Program-made: the position numbers and the translations under genes
NCBI RefSeq assembly: GCF_000341345.1
Contig: NC_020302.1
Location: 290,075-354,074, forward strand
DNA length: 64,000 bases
Reading direction: 5' to 3'
Origin: Corynebacterium halotolerans YIM 70093 = DSM 44683
GTDB taxonomy: Bacteria > Actinomycetota > Actinomycetes > Mycobacteriales > Mycobacteriaceae
Shown here: one piece after another, positions 34,987 to 43,332 of the stretch
Position numbering within the stretch: position 1 is the stretch's first letter
Layout of the letters: every line of letters starts with the position of its first letter
Notes under the pieces: generated by a model
Database searches by the model: none
Told to the model about the DNA's origin: nothing
What the model saw: only the letters and a program-made list of their open reading frames with translations

Positions 34987-35562
34987 ATGACCCAGACCAA
35001 TAACCCCACCGAGAGCTCGGACGTCACCGTCATCCTCACGGAGGATCACAAGCTGATGCTCGAGCTGCTCGCCGAGGTCCACACCACGACCGACGCCGAG
35101 CGGCGCCGCGACCTGGTGGATACTGCGACCGCAGAGGTCATGCGTCATTCGGTGGCCGAGGAGATGCACGTCTACCCCGCCATGGAGGAGCACCTCCCCA
35201 ACGGCACCGAGGAGGTGCAGCACGACAAGCAGGAGCACGACGAGCTGGTCCAGGTGATGAAGAAGCTGGAGGACGTCGACGCCTCCGGGCAGGAGTTCAT
35301 CGACCTGGTCCGCGAATTCGAGAAGCAGCTGGAGCACCACGCCAACGACGAGGAGTCCGAGCAGTTCCCGAAGTTGCGTACGCACGTGCCCCAGGAAAAG
35401 CTTGCCGAGCTGGGGGAGAAGGTGGAGACGGCCAAGAAGATGGCGCCCACCCGCCCGCACCCCAACGCCCCGCACTCGGAGCTCTTCCACAAGACCGTCG
35501 GGCCCGGAGTGGGCATGGTCGACCGGCTCCGCGACAAGCTGATGGGCCGCACGACCGAGTAG
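34987..35562 (+). CDS. Hemerythrin HHE-domain protein
   Basis: A 191-residue cytoplasmic protein with the hemerythrin four-helix fold. Candidate diiron ligands are the His of LTEDHKLMLELL, MRHSVAEEMHVYPAMEEH, DKQEHDELVQVM and LEHHANDEESEQFPKL. Bacterial relatives respond to O2, NO or peroxide. AAGGAGA precedes the ATG at 34987; TACACT at 34924-34929 is a likely -10 box. The last 40 residues form a basic tail outside the domain. Confidence 0.88.
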   Translation: MTQTNNPTESSDVTVILTEDHKLMLELLAEVHTTTDAERRRDLVDTATAEVMRHSVAEEMHVYPAMEEHLPNGTEEVQHDKQEHDELVQVMKKLEDVDASGQEFIDLVREFEKQLEHHANDEESEQFPKLRTHVPQEKLAELGEKVETAKKMAPTRPHPNAPHSELFHKTVGPGVGMVDRLRDKLMGRTTE

Positions 35563-35594
35563 GAATCACCGGCGCAGCCCGACACCGGATATGA

Positions 35595-35640
35595 AGCACC
35601 CCGCCCCACCGTGCACGATGACGGTCGGGGGCGGGGTGCT
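35595..35640. terminator. Hairpin between convergent hemerythrin and CDF genes
   Basis: AGCACCCCGCCCC and GGGGCGGGGTGCT form a 13-bp stem around a 20-nt loop; TGCC follows rather than a T-run. Confidence 0.6.
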
Positions 35641-35691
35641 TGCCGACGCCGACCGGGATCAGTTCCACGTGGAACTTCTGTTCCCGTCCCG

Positions 35692-36681
35692 TCAGCCGGC
35701 GGCGGGCGTCAGGTAGACCGGGATCTCCGGGACGGGGACGACCGCCACGTCGTGGACCTTCCAGTCCACGTCGTGGAGGGTCTCACGCAGGTCGTGGAGC
35801 TGCTCCACGGTGGGATCCTGGCCCGGCTTCGGCACCACGAACATCTCCACGTGGAAGACATGGCCCTGGTCGCGCACGCGGGCGTCGGCCTCGGCGACCC
35901 ATGGCATGGCGCGCGTGATGTCCTCGATTTCGTCGATGAGCGGGTGCTCCTTTTCGTCGAAGGTCATCGCGCGGGTGTCCGTCAGGTCCTCGACGGCGGC
36001 GATGAGGTTCCGCACACCATCGGCGATGATCGACACCGCGACCACGATCGCGGCCACCGCGTCCATCCACCACAGACCGATACCGATGCCGAGCACACCG
36101 ATGATGGTGGCCAGCGCGGTGGACCAGTCCGCCTTGTTCATGTCGGCGTCGGCGTAGAGCACCTTGTCGTGCAGGGGCTCGGCCAGTTTCATCTTCATGC
36201 GGCCGAGGATCACCGGCGGAATGCCGGAGGCCGCCATGACGATGACCATCAGCCAGCCCGCCCAGATCTCCTGGCCGAACAGCACGGTCAGCCCGACCGG
36301 CGGCTTCTCCACGTTCACCAGGCTCATCACGGAGTTGAAGATCAGGAAACCACCCATGATCAACAGGGCCGTCGCCGCCACCAGGTGGGCGACGCCGATG
36401 GAGCGGTGGTGCCCGTACGGGTGCCTCATATTCGGGCCGATCCGGATGACCCGGGTGGCGATCAGGAAGGCGATCGGCGGCAGGAAGGACAGCATGTCCT
36501 CCAGCCACGCGGCGCGCATCGCCTGGGACTGTCCCGCCACCAGTCCGACGAGGGCGACCGTGACCGCCAGGACGCCGATGGTGATCCACTCGAGCCGGAT
36601 CGCCTTCCTCAGCGCCTCCCGCTGTTCCTCCGGCAGGGCGTCATGCCCGGAGCCGGTGCTCGCCTCCTCCACCTGTGCCAT
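35692..36681 (-). CDS. Cation diffusion facilitator metal exporter
   Basis: A 329-residue CDF protein with six helices and a cytoplasmic ferredoxin-like domain. The family signature HPYGHHR follows helix 2 (residues 87-93), metal-site Asp62 lies in LEDMLSFLPP, and helix 5 carries YADADMNKADWSTALATIIGVL with Asp185 in the place of the HxxxD pair (here Asn-x-x-Asp). The C-terminal domain ends in HVFHVEMFVVPKPG and WKVHDVAVVPVP. Asn and Asp instead of His in helix 5 suggests Mn2+ or Fe2+ more than Zn2+, but this is inference. Its ATG overlaps the stop of the upstream lipoprotein gene as ATGA. Confidence 0.88.
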   Translation of the reverse strand: MAQVEEASTGSGHDALPEEQREALRKAIRLEWITIGVLAVTVALVGLVAGQSQAMRAAWLEDMLSFLPPIAFLIATRVIRIGPNMRHPYGHHRSIGVAHLVAATALLIMGGFLIFNSVMSLVNVEKPPVGLTVLFGQEIWAGWLMVIVMAASGIPPVILGRMKMKLAEPLHDKVLYADADMNKADWSTALATIIGVLGIGIGLWWMDAVAAIVVAVSIIADGVRNLIAAVEDLTDTRAMTFDEKEHPLIDEIEDITRAMPWVAEADARVRDQGHVFHVEMFVVPKPGQDPTVEQLHDLRETLHDVDWKVHDVAVVPVPEIPVYLTPAAG

Positions 36682-37169
36682 CAGATCTCACCGTGTTCCT
36701 GCGCGAGGAAACGCTCCAGGGCGACCATGAGCTCGTTCTCCCCCAGGGGAACGCCCATGACCATGTTCTCCGTCTGTCCACCCTCGCTGTCCACGGAGGC
36801 GTAGGAGCGGGTCAGGGCCATGTGGCTCGACCACGGGGAGGAGGTGGTCAGGCCGCCGATGACGATGTCGAGCTCGCTCTCCTGGATCTCGCCGGCGAGG
36901 ACGCTCTCGGCGCCGGGGCGCCACTCGATCTCGGCGTTGATGCTCTCGGCGAAGCCCTTGATCAGGTCGGCCTCCGAGCCGGTGACCTCTCCGGTGTCCG
37001 CGTCGACGACCGTCCACGGCGGATGCTCGGACACCCCCACGACCAGGGTGCCGTCCGTGGCACGGCCCAGGGTGCCCTCGGCGTCGGCCGGGATCACCCC
37101 GCAGCCGGTGAAAAGCAGGGCGCACAGGGAAAGCGCGGCCACGAGGCGGCGCACGGGGATGTCGGGCAT
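36681..37169 (-). CDS. Short solute-binding-domain lipoprotein coupled to the CDF exporter
   Basis: A 162-residue precursor with a lipoprotein signal (LCALLFTGC, lipid Cys23). The mature part matches lobe 1 of family 3 solute-binding proteins (GTLVVGVSEHPPWTVVDADTG, GSEADLIKGFAE, ESELDIVIGGLT) and then jumps to what looks like the C-terminal end of the family (MGVPLGENELMVALERFL), so most of lobe 2 is missing. Family members usually exceed 220 residues. GGAGGAAGG precedes the ATG at 37169. It overlaps the CDF gene by 4 bp and has no permease or ATPase partner here. It may be a receptor or metal chaperone rather than an ABC binding protein. Confidence 0.75.
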   Translation of the reverse strand: MPDIPVRRLVAALSLCALLFTGCGVIPADAEGTLGRATDGTLVVGVSEHPPWTVVDADTGEVTGSEADLIKGFAESINAEIEWRPGAESVLAGEIQESELDIVIGGLTTSSPWSSHMALTRSYASVDSEGGQTENMVMGVPLGENELMVALERFLAQEHGEI

Positions 37170-37246
37170 CGTCGTCCTTCCTCCGTTCATGGGGAGGGGC
37201 CCGGGGAGGCCGTGGGCGATGCGTTTTCGTCGGCGACCTCCGGTGC

Positions 37247-37269
37247 TGCGTCGGTTGGCGCCCGACGCA
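37247..37269. promoter_or_regulatory. Perfect inverted repeat in the leader of the lipoprotein-CDF operon
   Basis: TGCGTCGG and CCGACGCA are 8-bp inverted arms with a 7-nt loop. A -10-like box (TACGCT on the minus strand, 37296-37301) lies upstream, so the repeat falls early in a leader of roughly 120 nt. It could be a metal-regulator operator or an RNA stem. Confidence 0.45.
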
Positions 37270-37338
37270 TAAGGCCCCTCGAATGGGTGAGGTCGAGCGT
37301 ACTCCAGAACGCCTGACTCCGCCCGCCCACGCCCGTGT

Positions 37339-38094
37339 CTACCGCAGGCGCTCCAGGCGCAGCCGGTCGACGACCGCGATCTCCAGCGGCTCCAGCTCGT
37401 CGAGCGCCACATCCATCGCCTTCGCCAGCAGCAGGTCGGCCAGCTGCGGGTTGCGGGCCAGGACGGGCCCGTGCATATAGGTGGCGATCACGTTGCCCTG
37501 CACCGCCCCCTCGGCGCTGCGCTGGCGCGGACCGTCGGACAGGTCGGCGGCCGCCGCGACATCACAGTTGCCGATGCCGCGCGAGACCCGGCCGAGCGGC
37601 TCGGCGCCCGGTCCGAGCACGGTGGCGCCCAGGTGGTTCTCGAAGCCGGTGAGCGGTTCGGTCAGCTCGGCGGTGATGCCGACGCTCGTCGGCGCGGAGA
37701 CGACCTCGCCGATGGCGCGCTGCTGGAGTCCGGAGGTGCTGGCGTCGAGCAGGCCGACGCCGTCGACGACGCGGTTGCCCGCGCGGAAGGACTCGCCGAG
37801 GACCTGCAGGCCCGCGCAGATGGCCAGCACCGGTCGGCCGGCCTCGGCGGCGCGGCTCAGCCCGCCGTCGGCGATGAGGTGCTCGGCGGCCAGCATCTGG
37901 GCGGTGTCCTCGCCGCCACCCAGCGTGTACACGTCCAGGCCGCTCGGCACCGGTTCCCCGAGCTTGACCGTCAGGATGTCGGCGTCGATGCCCCGCATGC
38001 GGGCGCGCTGGCGCAGCACCAGGGCATTGCCGTCGTCACCGTAGGTGCCCAGCACGTCGGGCAGGATCAGTCCGATGGTCAGCTGCTCAGCCAC
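37339..38094 (-). CDS. gatD: Lipid II isoglutaminyl synthase, glutaminase subunit GatD
   Basis: GatD frees ammonia from glutamine for MurT to amidate the D-Glu of lipid II. The 251-residue class I amidotransferase has the nucleophile Cys93 in AICAGLQVLG and His208 in ATYMHGPVLARNPQLAD. It starts with GTG at 38094, overlapping the murT stop by 8 bp, so the two subunits are translationally coupled. The CobB/CobQ-like fold leads some annotations to call it cobyric acid synthase, but the pairing with MurT makes GatD the better name. Confidence 0.93.
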   Translation of the reverse strand: MAEQLTIGLILPDVLGTYGDDGNALVLRQRARMRGIDADILTVKLGEPVPSGLDVYTLGGGEDTAQMLAAEHLIADGGLSRAAEAGRPVLAICAGLQVLGESFRAGNRVVDGVGLLDASTSGLQQRAIGEVVSAPTSVGITAELTEPLTGFENHLGATVLGPGAEPLGRVSRGIGNCDVAAAADLSDGPRQRSAEGAVQGNVIATYMHGPVLARNPQLADLLLAKAMDVALDELEPLEIAVVDRLRLERLR

Positions 38095-39391
38095 GGTCGT
38101 TGTCCTCCTTGTCGTCCCTCCGGGCGATTTCCCGGTTCAGGGCCTTCTTCAGATCCCGGAAGGCGGTGTAGTTGGCGAGCACCTCGATGCGCCCGGGCGG
38201 GCAGGCCTGCACGGCGGCCAGCGCGTCAGGGGTGAGCTCGTGGTCGATCTCCGCGTAGGTCAGGCGCACCGCGAGATCGGTGCCGCGTTCCCCGGCGGCC
38301 TTGACGGACAGGTCCTCGAAGTCCTCGAAGCGCACGTCCCACAGCCAGGACAGGTCCTCGCCGTCGGCGACCTGCCCGTTGACCGCGATGACCAGCCCGT
38401 CCGCCGAGCGGTCGACCATCGACAGCGCCTCCTGCCAGCCGGCCGGGTTCTTCGCCAGCAACAGGTGCACCTCCCGGTCACCGAGCTTCACGGTGGAGTA
38501 GCGGCCGGCGACATTGTCGACGCCCTCGGTGGCCGCCACGGCGTCGCCGAGCGGGACGTCGAACCCCTCGACGGCCGCGGCGATCGCCTGCGTGGCGTTG
38601 CCGCGGTTGGCCCGCCCGGGCAGCTGGAGAATGAAGTCGGCTTCGCCGGCGGGACCGGCCAGACCGGTGTCGGAGACGGTCCAGGAGGGCGTCGGGCGGC
38701 GGAACTCGCGGCCGTCGGGAAGCTGCCTGACGGCCCACCAGTCGTCGCCGTCGCGCACGACGTGCCCGCCGGTGCGCGGGCAGGACACGGAGTCGCCGGT
38801 CCAGCCGGCGCCCGCGGCGACCCACACGACGTTGGGTGCGTCGAAGGCCACCGACGTCATCAGCACGTCGTCGCAGTTGGCGATGACCAGCATGTCCGGG
38901 TGCGCGGCGACGGTCGCGCGCAGGGCACGTTCGATCTTGTTGATCTCGCCGACCCGGTCCAGCTGGTCGCGTGTGAGGTTGAGCAGGACCAGGGCCTGCG
39001 GGTTGAGACGGTCGGCGACGGAGGGCACGTGCAGCTCGTCGACCTCCAGGACGACATGGGAGGCGTCGCGGCCGGCCAGCAGCGCGGAGATGATGCCGGC
39101 GTCCATGTTGTCGCCGCCGTCGTTGGTGGCCACGCTGTACCTGCGCCGCAGCGCGGCGGCCAGCATGCGGGTGGTGGTGGACTTGCCGTTGGTGCCGGTG
39201 ACCAGGACCGCGGGGCGTTCGCCCGACAGCTGCTCCATGATGGTCGGGTCGATGGCGTTGGCGACCAGACCGCCGATCATGCCGCCCGCACCCCGCCCGG
39301 ACAACCGGGAGGCGGTGGTGGCCAGCTTCGCTGCGGTTTTCGCCGCGGTCCTGCGCAGTCGGCGCAGGGGGCCGGATAGTTCGGGACTCAT
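38087..39391 (-). CDS. murT: Lipid II isoglutaminyl synthase, Mur-ligase subunit MurT
   Basis: MurT is the ATP-dependent Mur-ligase-like partner of GatD. The 434-residue protein has the P-loop VLVTGTNGKSTTTRM, the Mur motif EVDELHVPSVADRLNPQALVLLNLTRDQLDRVGEI, NRGNATQAIAAAV in the central domain, and the DUF1727 C-terminal domain (RLTYAEID, VLANYTAFRDLKKAL). The four-cysteine zinc ribbon of firmicute MurT is reduced to one Cys (SCPRTGGHVV). ATG 39391 is preferred over an upstream start; TACTGT lies 8-9 nt before it. Confidence 0.92.
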   Translation of the reverse strand: MSPELSGPLRRLRRTAAKTAAKLATTASRLSGRGAGGMIGGLVANAIDPTIMEQLSGERPAVLVTGTNGKSTTTRMLAAALRRRYSVATNDGGDNMDAGIISALLAGRDASHVVLEVDELHVPSVADRLNPQALVLLNLTRDQLDRVGEINKIERALRATVAAHPDMLVIANCDDVLMTSVAFDAPNVVWVAAGAGWTGDSVSCPRTGGHVVRDGDDWWAVRQLPDGREFRRPTPSWTVSDTGLAGPAGEADFILQLPGRANRGNATQAIAAAVEGFDVPLGDAVAATEGVDNVAGRYSTVKLGDREVHLLLAKNPAGWQEALSMVDRSADGLVIAVNGQVADGEDLSWLWDVRFEDFEDLSVKAAGERGTDLAVRLTYAEIDHELTPDALAAVQACPPGRIEVLANYTAFRDLKKALNREIARRDDKEDNDRG

Positions 39392-39632
39392 GGCATTCCA
39401 CAGTAGTCGCTGCACCGGGGGATCGACCGCATCGCGAGGTCAGGGCCGGTGAGTGGTGGGGCAACGGTTTCCCCGTCCCGGGGTTGTCCTCTCGTGCAGG
39501 ACTCCTGCCGGAAGGGCGGGCAGGTGCGCGCCGGCCGGGGAGAGGACCGTGCGCTTCCCGGCCCCTGTTGGATCACAGAGGTATGAGTCCCTCGGCTCAC
39601 GCCCACCCCTACACTCAACCGCGAAGAGCAGG

Positions 39633-39646
39633 TAATCTCACCGCCA
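39633..39646 (+). promoter_or_regulatory. Leaderless promoter TAATCT-N7-ATG
   Basis: TAATCT at 39633-39638 is seven bases before the ATG at 39646 and no ribosome-binding site is present. Confidence 0.55.
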
Positions 39647-40614
39647 TGAGGCTGTTCTCCCGATGGCTGGGCCGGCTGCGCGGCAGCCTGATCTACACGT
39701 TCTCGGGTGACCACAACCAAGAGGTGCCCGCCTGGCAGCTGGAGCTGGCCGACGGCGACGACCCCGGTTACTTCGGCCCCGACTCGGCGGTGTGGGCCGT
39801 GCACGGGGGCATGTCCACCATCCCCGCCGGCATCCGGGCGCTGCTGATCCAGGCCCTGCACCCCGGCGCGCTGGCCGGGGTGGCCGAGCACTCGGACTAC
39901 CGGGCAGATCCGTTCGCCCGGTTGGCCGGCACCATCCGGTGGATCTTCACCGTGACCTACGGTTCCCGGGGCCAGGCGCGACAGGCCTGCGAGTACGTGC
40001 GCCGGGTCCACGTCCCCGTCCAGGGCACCTACACCGCCGCGGACGGGACCACGCGGCGGTACGCCGCCAACGACCCGGTCCTGGCCGAGTGGGTGCACCT
40101 GGCGTTCACGGACGCCTTCCTCACCGCCTACGAGAACTTCGTCGGCCCGGTGCCCGCCCCGCCCGGCACTCCCCGGGGGTGCTCCGGGGCGGACGCCTAC
40201 GTGGCCGAGTGGGCGGTGGCCGGGGAGCTGATGGGGGTTGTCGACCCGCCGCGATCCCGCGCGGCACTGAAGCGGCGGATGGCCGAGTTCGACGACGACC
40301 CCGACCGGCAGTTGACCGGTGGGCCGCGCGTGGAAGAGGTCATCAGCTTTCTCAGGGAGCCGCCGCTGGAGCCCAATCTGAAACCGGGTTACCGCGCCCT
40401 GTTCGTCGCCGTCGTCGACTCACTGCCGCCCCGCTACCGCGAGCTGACCGGGCTGCGCGGCAGCGGCGTTCCGCGGGTGACCCGGCTGGGCGGGAAGGCC
40501 ACCCTGGCCCTGATCGGCCGGGTGCTGGGTCGGCGTGGACCCGCCGAACTGGCCGCCCGACGCCGACTCACCCGCCTGGGTGTGCTGCCCGCGGAGCAGC
40601 CGGACGAGCGCTGA
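39646..40614 (+). CDS. Oxygenase MpaB-family protein (DUF2236)
   Basis: The 322-residue protein has the DUF2236 core: WAVHGGMSTIPAGIRALLIQALHPGALAGVAEHSDYRADPFARLAGT at about 48-95, then VTYGSRGQARQACEYVRRVH and WVHLAFTDAFLTAYENFVGP. Relatives include MpaB and latex-clearing protein, which are b-type heme enzymes; the conserved His residues of HPGALAGVAEH and WVH are candidate ligands. Natural substrate unknown. The N-terminus has no clear signal peptide. Apparently leaderless. Confidence 0.82.
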   Translation: MRLFSRWLGRLRGSLIYTFSGDHNQEVPAWQLELADGDDPGYFGPDSAVWAVHGGMSTIPAGIRALLIQALHPGALAGVAEHSDYRADPFARLAGTIRWIFTVTYGSRGQARQACEYVRRVHVPVQGTYTAADGTTRRYAANDPVLAEWVHLAFTDAFLTAYENFVGPVPAPPGTPRGCSGADAYVAEWAVAGELMGVVDPPRSRAALKRRMAEFDDDPDRQLTGGPRVEEVISFLREPPLEPNLKPGYRALFVAVVDSLPPRYRELTGLRGSGVPRVTRLGGKATLALIGRVLGRRGPAELAARRRLTRLGVLPAEQPDER

Positions 40615-40685
40615 AGGACGGCACCGGTGTCGCCCGTCATGGCGCGCCGGGAGCACTGTTTCTGCAGCGGTTGAGCGCCCGGCGG

Positions 40686-41774
40686 CTAGCTGTCGTTCTT
40701 GTCGTTCTCCTCACCGAGCACCTGCGGCCGGTGCTCGGCGTAGAACTCGGCCTCCGACGGCTCGGGGCGGTCCTGGCCCGTCATCAACCGGTGCCACAGC
40801 GGGTAGTAGGCCGGCAGCTGGGAGGCGGCGGTGATGCGGTCCCGGGCCTCCCGGGGCAGGGTGAGCCCGGCGGCGGCCAGGTCATCCTGCAGATGCTCGA
40901 ACCGCCGTGCGGCGATCACGGTTCCGTCCACGCCCGGCCGATCCAGGATCCAGGAGATGACCACCTGCGGGATGGACCAGCCGAGGTCCCGGGCGATCTC
41001 GTCGAACAGCTCGATCAGGTCGTAGGCCCGGTCCCGGTCCGTCACGTGCGGCTCCGGCCAGCCCGTGCCCTGGCGGGTGTCGGGTGGGGTCGGTTGTCCC
41101 CGACGGACCTTGCCGTTGAGCAGGCCTTCCCCCAGGGGGCTCCACCCGAAGGTCGCCACGCCCAGGTCCCGGGCGGCGGGGATGATCTCGTACTCGATCT
41201 CGCGGGCTTCCGGCGTGTAGTACACCTGTTGGGCGACCGGGCCCTCCAGCCCCGCCAGCTTCGCCTCATACACGGTCTTGGCCAGCTGCCATCCGTTGAA
41301 GTTCGACACGCCCCAGTAGCGGATCTTGCCGGCCCTGATCAGTTCATTGGCGGTGGCGATGGTCTCGGTGATCGGCGTCTGCCCGTCCCACTGGTGGATG
41401 TAGAGCAGGTCGAGGTGGTCGGTCCGCAGCCGGGAGAGGCTGTCCTCGACCGCCCGGGTCAGATGGTAGCGGCTGGCGCCGGAATCGTTGGGGCCTTCGC
41501 CCACCGGACTGCGCGCCTTGGAGGTCAGGATGATCTCGTCGCGGGTGCGGCCGAGGACCTCACCGAGGACCCGCTCGGCGTCCCCACCCGTGTAGATGTT
41601 GGCGGTGTCGATGAAGTTGACGCCGTGGTCGAGGGCCTCGTCGATCTGGCGCCGGGCATCCTTTCTGCTGACGCCCGCGATCTTCTCGAAGCCGCCGCCG
41701 GAACCGAAGGGGATGGTGCCCAGGGCCAGACGGGAGACGTAGAGCCCGGAACCACCGAGTCGGGTGTACTCCAT
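40686..41774 (-). CDS. Aldo/keto reductase
   Basis: A 362-residue (beta/alpha)8 NADPH-dependent reductase of the AKR family related to YajO/Tas/Kv-beta proteins: FIDTANIYTGGDAERVLGEVL carries the catalytic Asp and Tyr, EIILTSKAR the Lys, and LYIHQWDG the His. The C-terminal cofactor segment DGTVIAARRFEHLQDDL is typical. Substrate unknown. GGAAAGGAA precedes the ATG. It is convergent with the MpaB-type gene. Confidence 0.9.
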   Translation of the reverse strand: MEYTRLGGSGLYVSRLALGTIPFGSGGGFEKIAGVSRKDARRQIDEALDHGVNFIDTANIYTGGDAERVLGEVLGRTRDEIILTSKARSPVGEGPNDSGASRYHLTRAVEDSLSRLRTDHLDLLYIHQWDGQTPITETIATANELIRAGKIRYWGVSNFNGWQLAKTVYEAKLAGLEGPVAQQVYYTPEAREIEYEIIPAARDLGVATFGWSPLGEGLLNGKVRRGQPTPPDTRQGTGWPEPHVTDRDRAYDLIELFDEIARDLGWSIPQVVISWILDRPGVDGTVIAARRFEHLQDDLAAAGLTLPREARDRITAASQLPAYYPLWHRLMTGQDRPEPSEAEFYAEHRPQVLGEENDKNDS

Positions 41775-41801
41775 GTGCCGTTTCCTTTCCTCGTCGTCGA
41801 G

Positions 41802-41838
41802 CCCCGGCCCGCTCCGGGGGTGCCGTCCGGGGCCGGGG
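41802..41838 (-). terminator. GC hairpin in the 275 bp gap before the AKR gene
   Basis: CCCCGGCCC and GGGCCGGGG form a stem. It may terminate the upstream dnaQ-like transcript (minus strand). No T-run. Confidence 0.4.
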
Positions 41839-42049
41839 TGCGCAGGTGTCTCACGGTCAGCCGTGGAGCCCTGCCTGAGTACGGATTCGTGTGTGTCGGC
41901 GTGTGTCGGCCAGGGTACGGGATCGGTGGATGCCCCGGCCGCGGAATCCGCGTCCGGGGTGGTTGATCAGCCGGTTCTCCGGGGCTCGGGCGCGGGCGGG
42001 CGCGTTCTGCGGTCATTCCCGCCGCAGTGCGGTACCCGCGCACCGGGTG

Positions 42050-43222
42050 TCACGCGGCGCCGTCATCCTTCACCCGCGCCACGGCGGCCATGAACTCATC
42101 GTCCGAGACCAGGGGAATTCCCTTGCGGTCGGCGTGCATGGCCTTGCCCCGCAGCTCGGTGGTCTTGTTGCACACCACCACCGAGGTCTGGCGGGTCAGC
42201 TTCTCCGAGTAGGCCAGGCCCGCACGCATGCACGCGGCGATCAGGTCGTTGGGATCCATCTGCACCTCCGGTGCCACCACGACCTCCATGCCCCGGGCCA
42301 GTGGCTTTCCAGGCGTCCAGGTGCCGGGGTTGGGGTGGGGGCGCGGGGCCTCGACGGCGTCGACACGCACGTGGCTGCGCTGGAGGCCGAAGCGGTCGGC
42401 GCGTAGCTCACCGGGCTCGCGCACCGACATCGTCCCGAGCGTGCGCTCGGTGAGGAAGACGTCGATGAGCAGCAGCGTCGTCTCACGCGTGGTCTCGGCC
42501 TCCGGGCGGCCGGCGCGCTCCACGGAGGCGACGGGACTCGGCGCGTCCAGGCCGAGCGCCCGGGCGACGTCGGCCAGCCGGGTGTCGTCGAGCGGCAGGC
42601 CCTGGCGGCGGGTGGAGGCGAGCGTGTCGACGATGCGCGCCGGGCGGGGGACGTGCCCCACCCGCTGACGACGACGCCGTCCCCGGCCCCGGCCCCGACC
42701 ACGTGAACGGTTCGAACGTGCTGCGGCGTTCATGGCGCGTCGGGCCTCGGAGACGATGAACCCCCACGTGAGGGGGCCATCGTGGACCACGAGGGTGCGG
42801 TCGTCGATGAGGCGGCCGAGGGTCTTGAGGACCTGCGGGAAGCGCTGCCCGGCCTCGATCTCCTCCCGGCTGAGCCCGTGATAGTGGCGGGGGCCGGGAT
42901 CGGAACCGGGGTTGAGGACCGCGTGGAATTCCTCGCCGGTCTCGCCGTCGTCGTCGAAGGTCACCACGTCGACGGCCACGAGACGCCCCGTCGAGGGGTG
43001 GATCCCGGTGGACTGCACGGACACCGCGACAAACGGGTGGGCCTCCACCTCGGCGCGGCGGGCGGCGTCCTGCTCCCGGCGGCGCTTCGCGTTAGCGGAG
43101 TCGGCGGTGCTGTTGCTGTCGGAGGAATCGTCGGACGGGGCGTCCGCTGCGGCGACGGAGTCAGTGTCCGCGGGAGCGGTGCCGGGCACCGCCTCGTCCT
43201 GCGGGCCGTTCGTCGTAATCAT
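42050..43222 (-). CDS. DnaQ-like (DEDD-fold) protein with BRCT domain, catalytic residues lost
   Basis: The 390-residue protein is annotated in relatives as a DNA polymerase III epsilon subunit. An acidic, disordered N-terminus (1-45) is followed by an exonuclease-like fold (62-260) and a BRCT domain (about 295-385: GMEVVVAPEVQMDPNDL, SVVVCNKTTELRGKAMHADRKGIPLVSDDEFM). Exo motif I DxE is S68-V-Q70 (FVAVSVQSTG), motif II has T152 for Asp (VVHDGPLTWGFI), and motif III lacks the HxxxxD (EAETTRETTLLL). A RGRGRGRGRRRRQR insertion interrupts the domain. It is therefore probably a non-catalytic nucleic-acid-binding protein. TAGACT lies 7 nt before the ATG. Confidence 0.85.
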   Translation of the reverse strand: MITTNGPQDEAVPGTAPADTDSVAAADAPSDDSSDSNSTADSANAKRRREQDAARRAEVEAHPFVAVSVQSTGIHPSTGRLVAVDVVTFDDDGETGEEFHAVLNPGSDPGPRHYHGLSREEIEAGQRFPQVLKTLGRLIDDRTLVVHDGPLTWGFIVSEARRAMNAAARSNRSRGRGRGRGRRRRQRVGHVPRPARIVDTLASTRRQGLPLDDTRLADVARALGLDAPSPVASVERAGRPEAETTRETTLLLIDVFLTERTLGTMSVREPGELRADRFGLQRSHVRVDAVEAPRPHPNPGTWTPGKPLARGMEVVVAPEVQMDPNDLIAACMRAGLAYSEKLTRQTSVVVCNKTTELRGKAMHADRKGIPLVSDDEFMAAVARVKDDGAA

Positions 43223-43319
43223 TCCTCAGAGTCTAGAGCACCTGCGGAGATACCCCGGGACCGGACACCGGGGCGTGGGCGGTGTGCTGTTCCGGGGAGA
43301 CGGGCGCGCCTCTCATCTC

Positions 43320-43332
43320 TAGGATGGCGGCA
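43320..43332 (+). promoter_or_regulatory. Leaderless promoter TAGGAT-N6-ATG
   Basis: TAGGAT at 43320-43325 is six bases before the ATG at 43332. Confidence 0.55.

Noticed and set aside
37339..38094. Cobyric acid synthase CobQ
   Set aside because: The amidotransferase is short, lacks the N-terminal synthetase domain of CobQ and is coupled to murT, so GatD fits better.
39515..39545. Another palindrome unit (GAAGGGCGGGCAGG)
   Set aside because: It resembles the left arm but has no matching right arm 58 bp away and differs at the diagnostic GGCGGAC.
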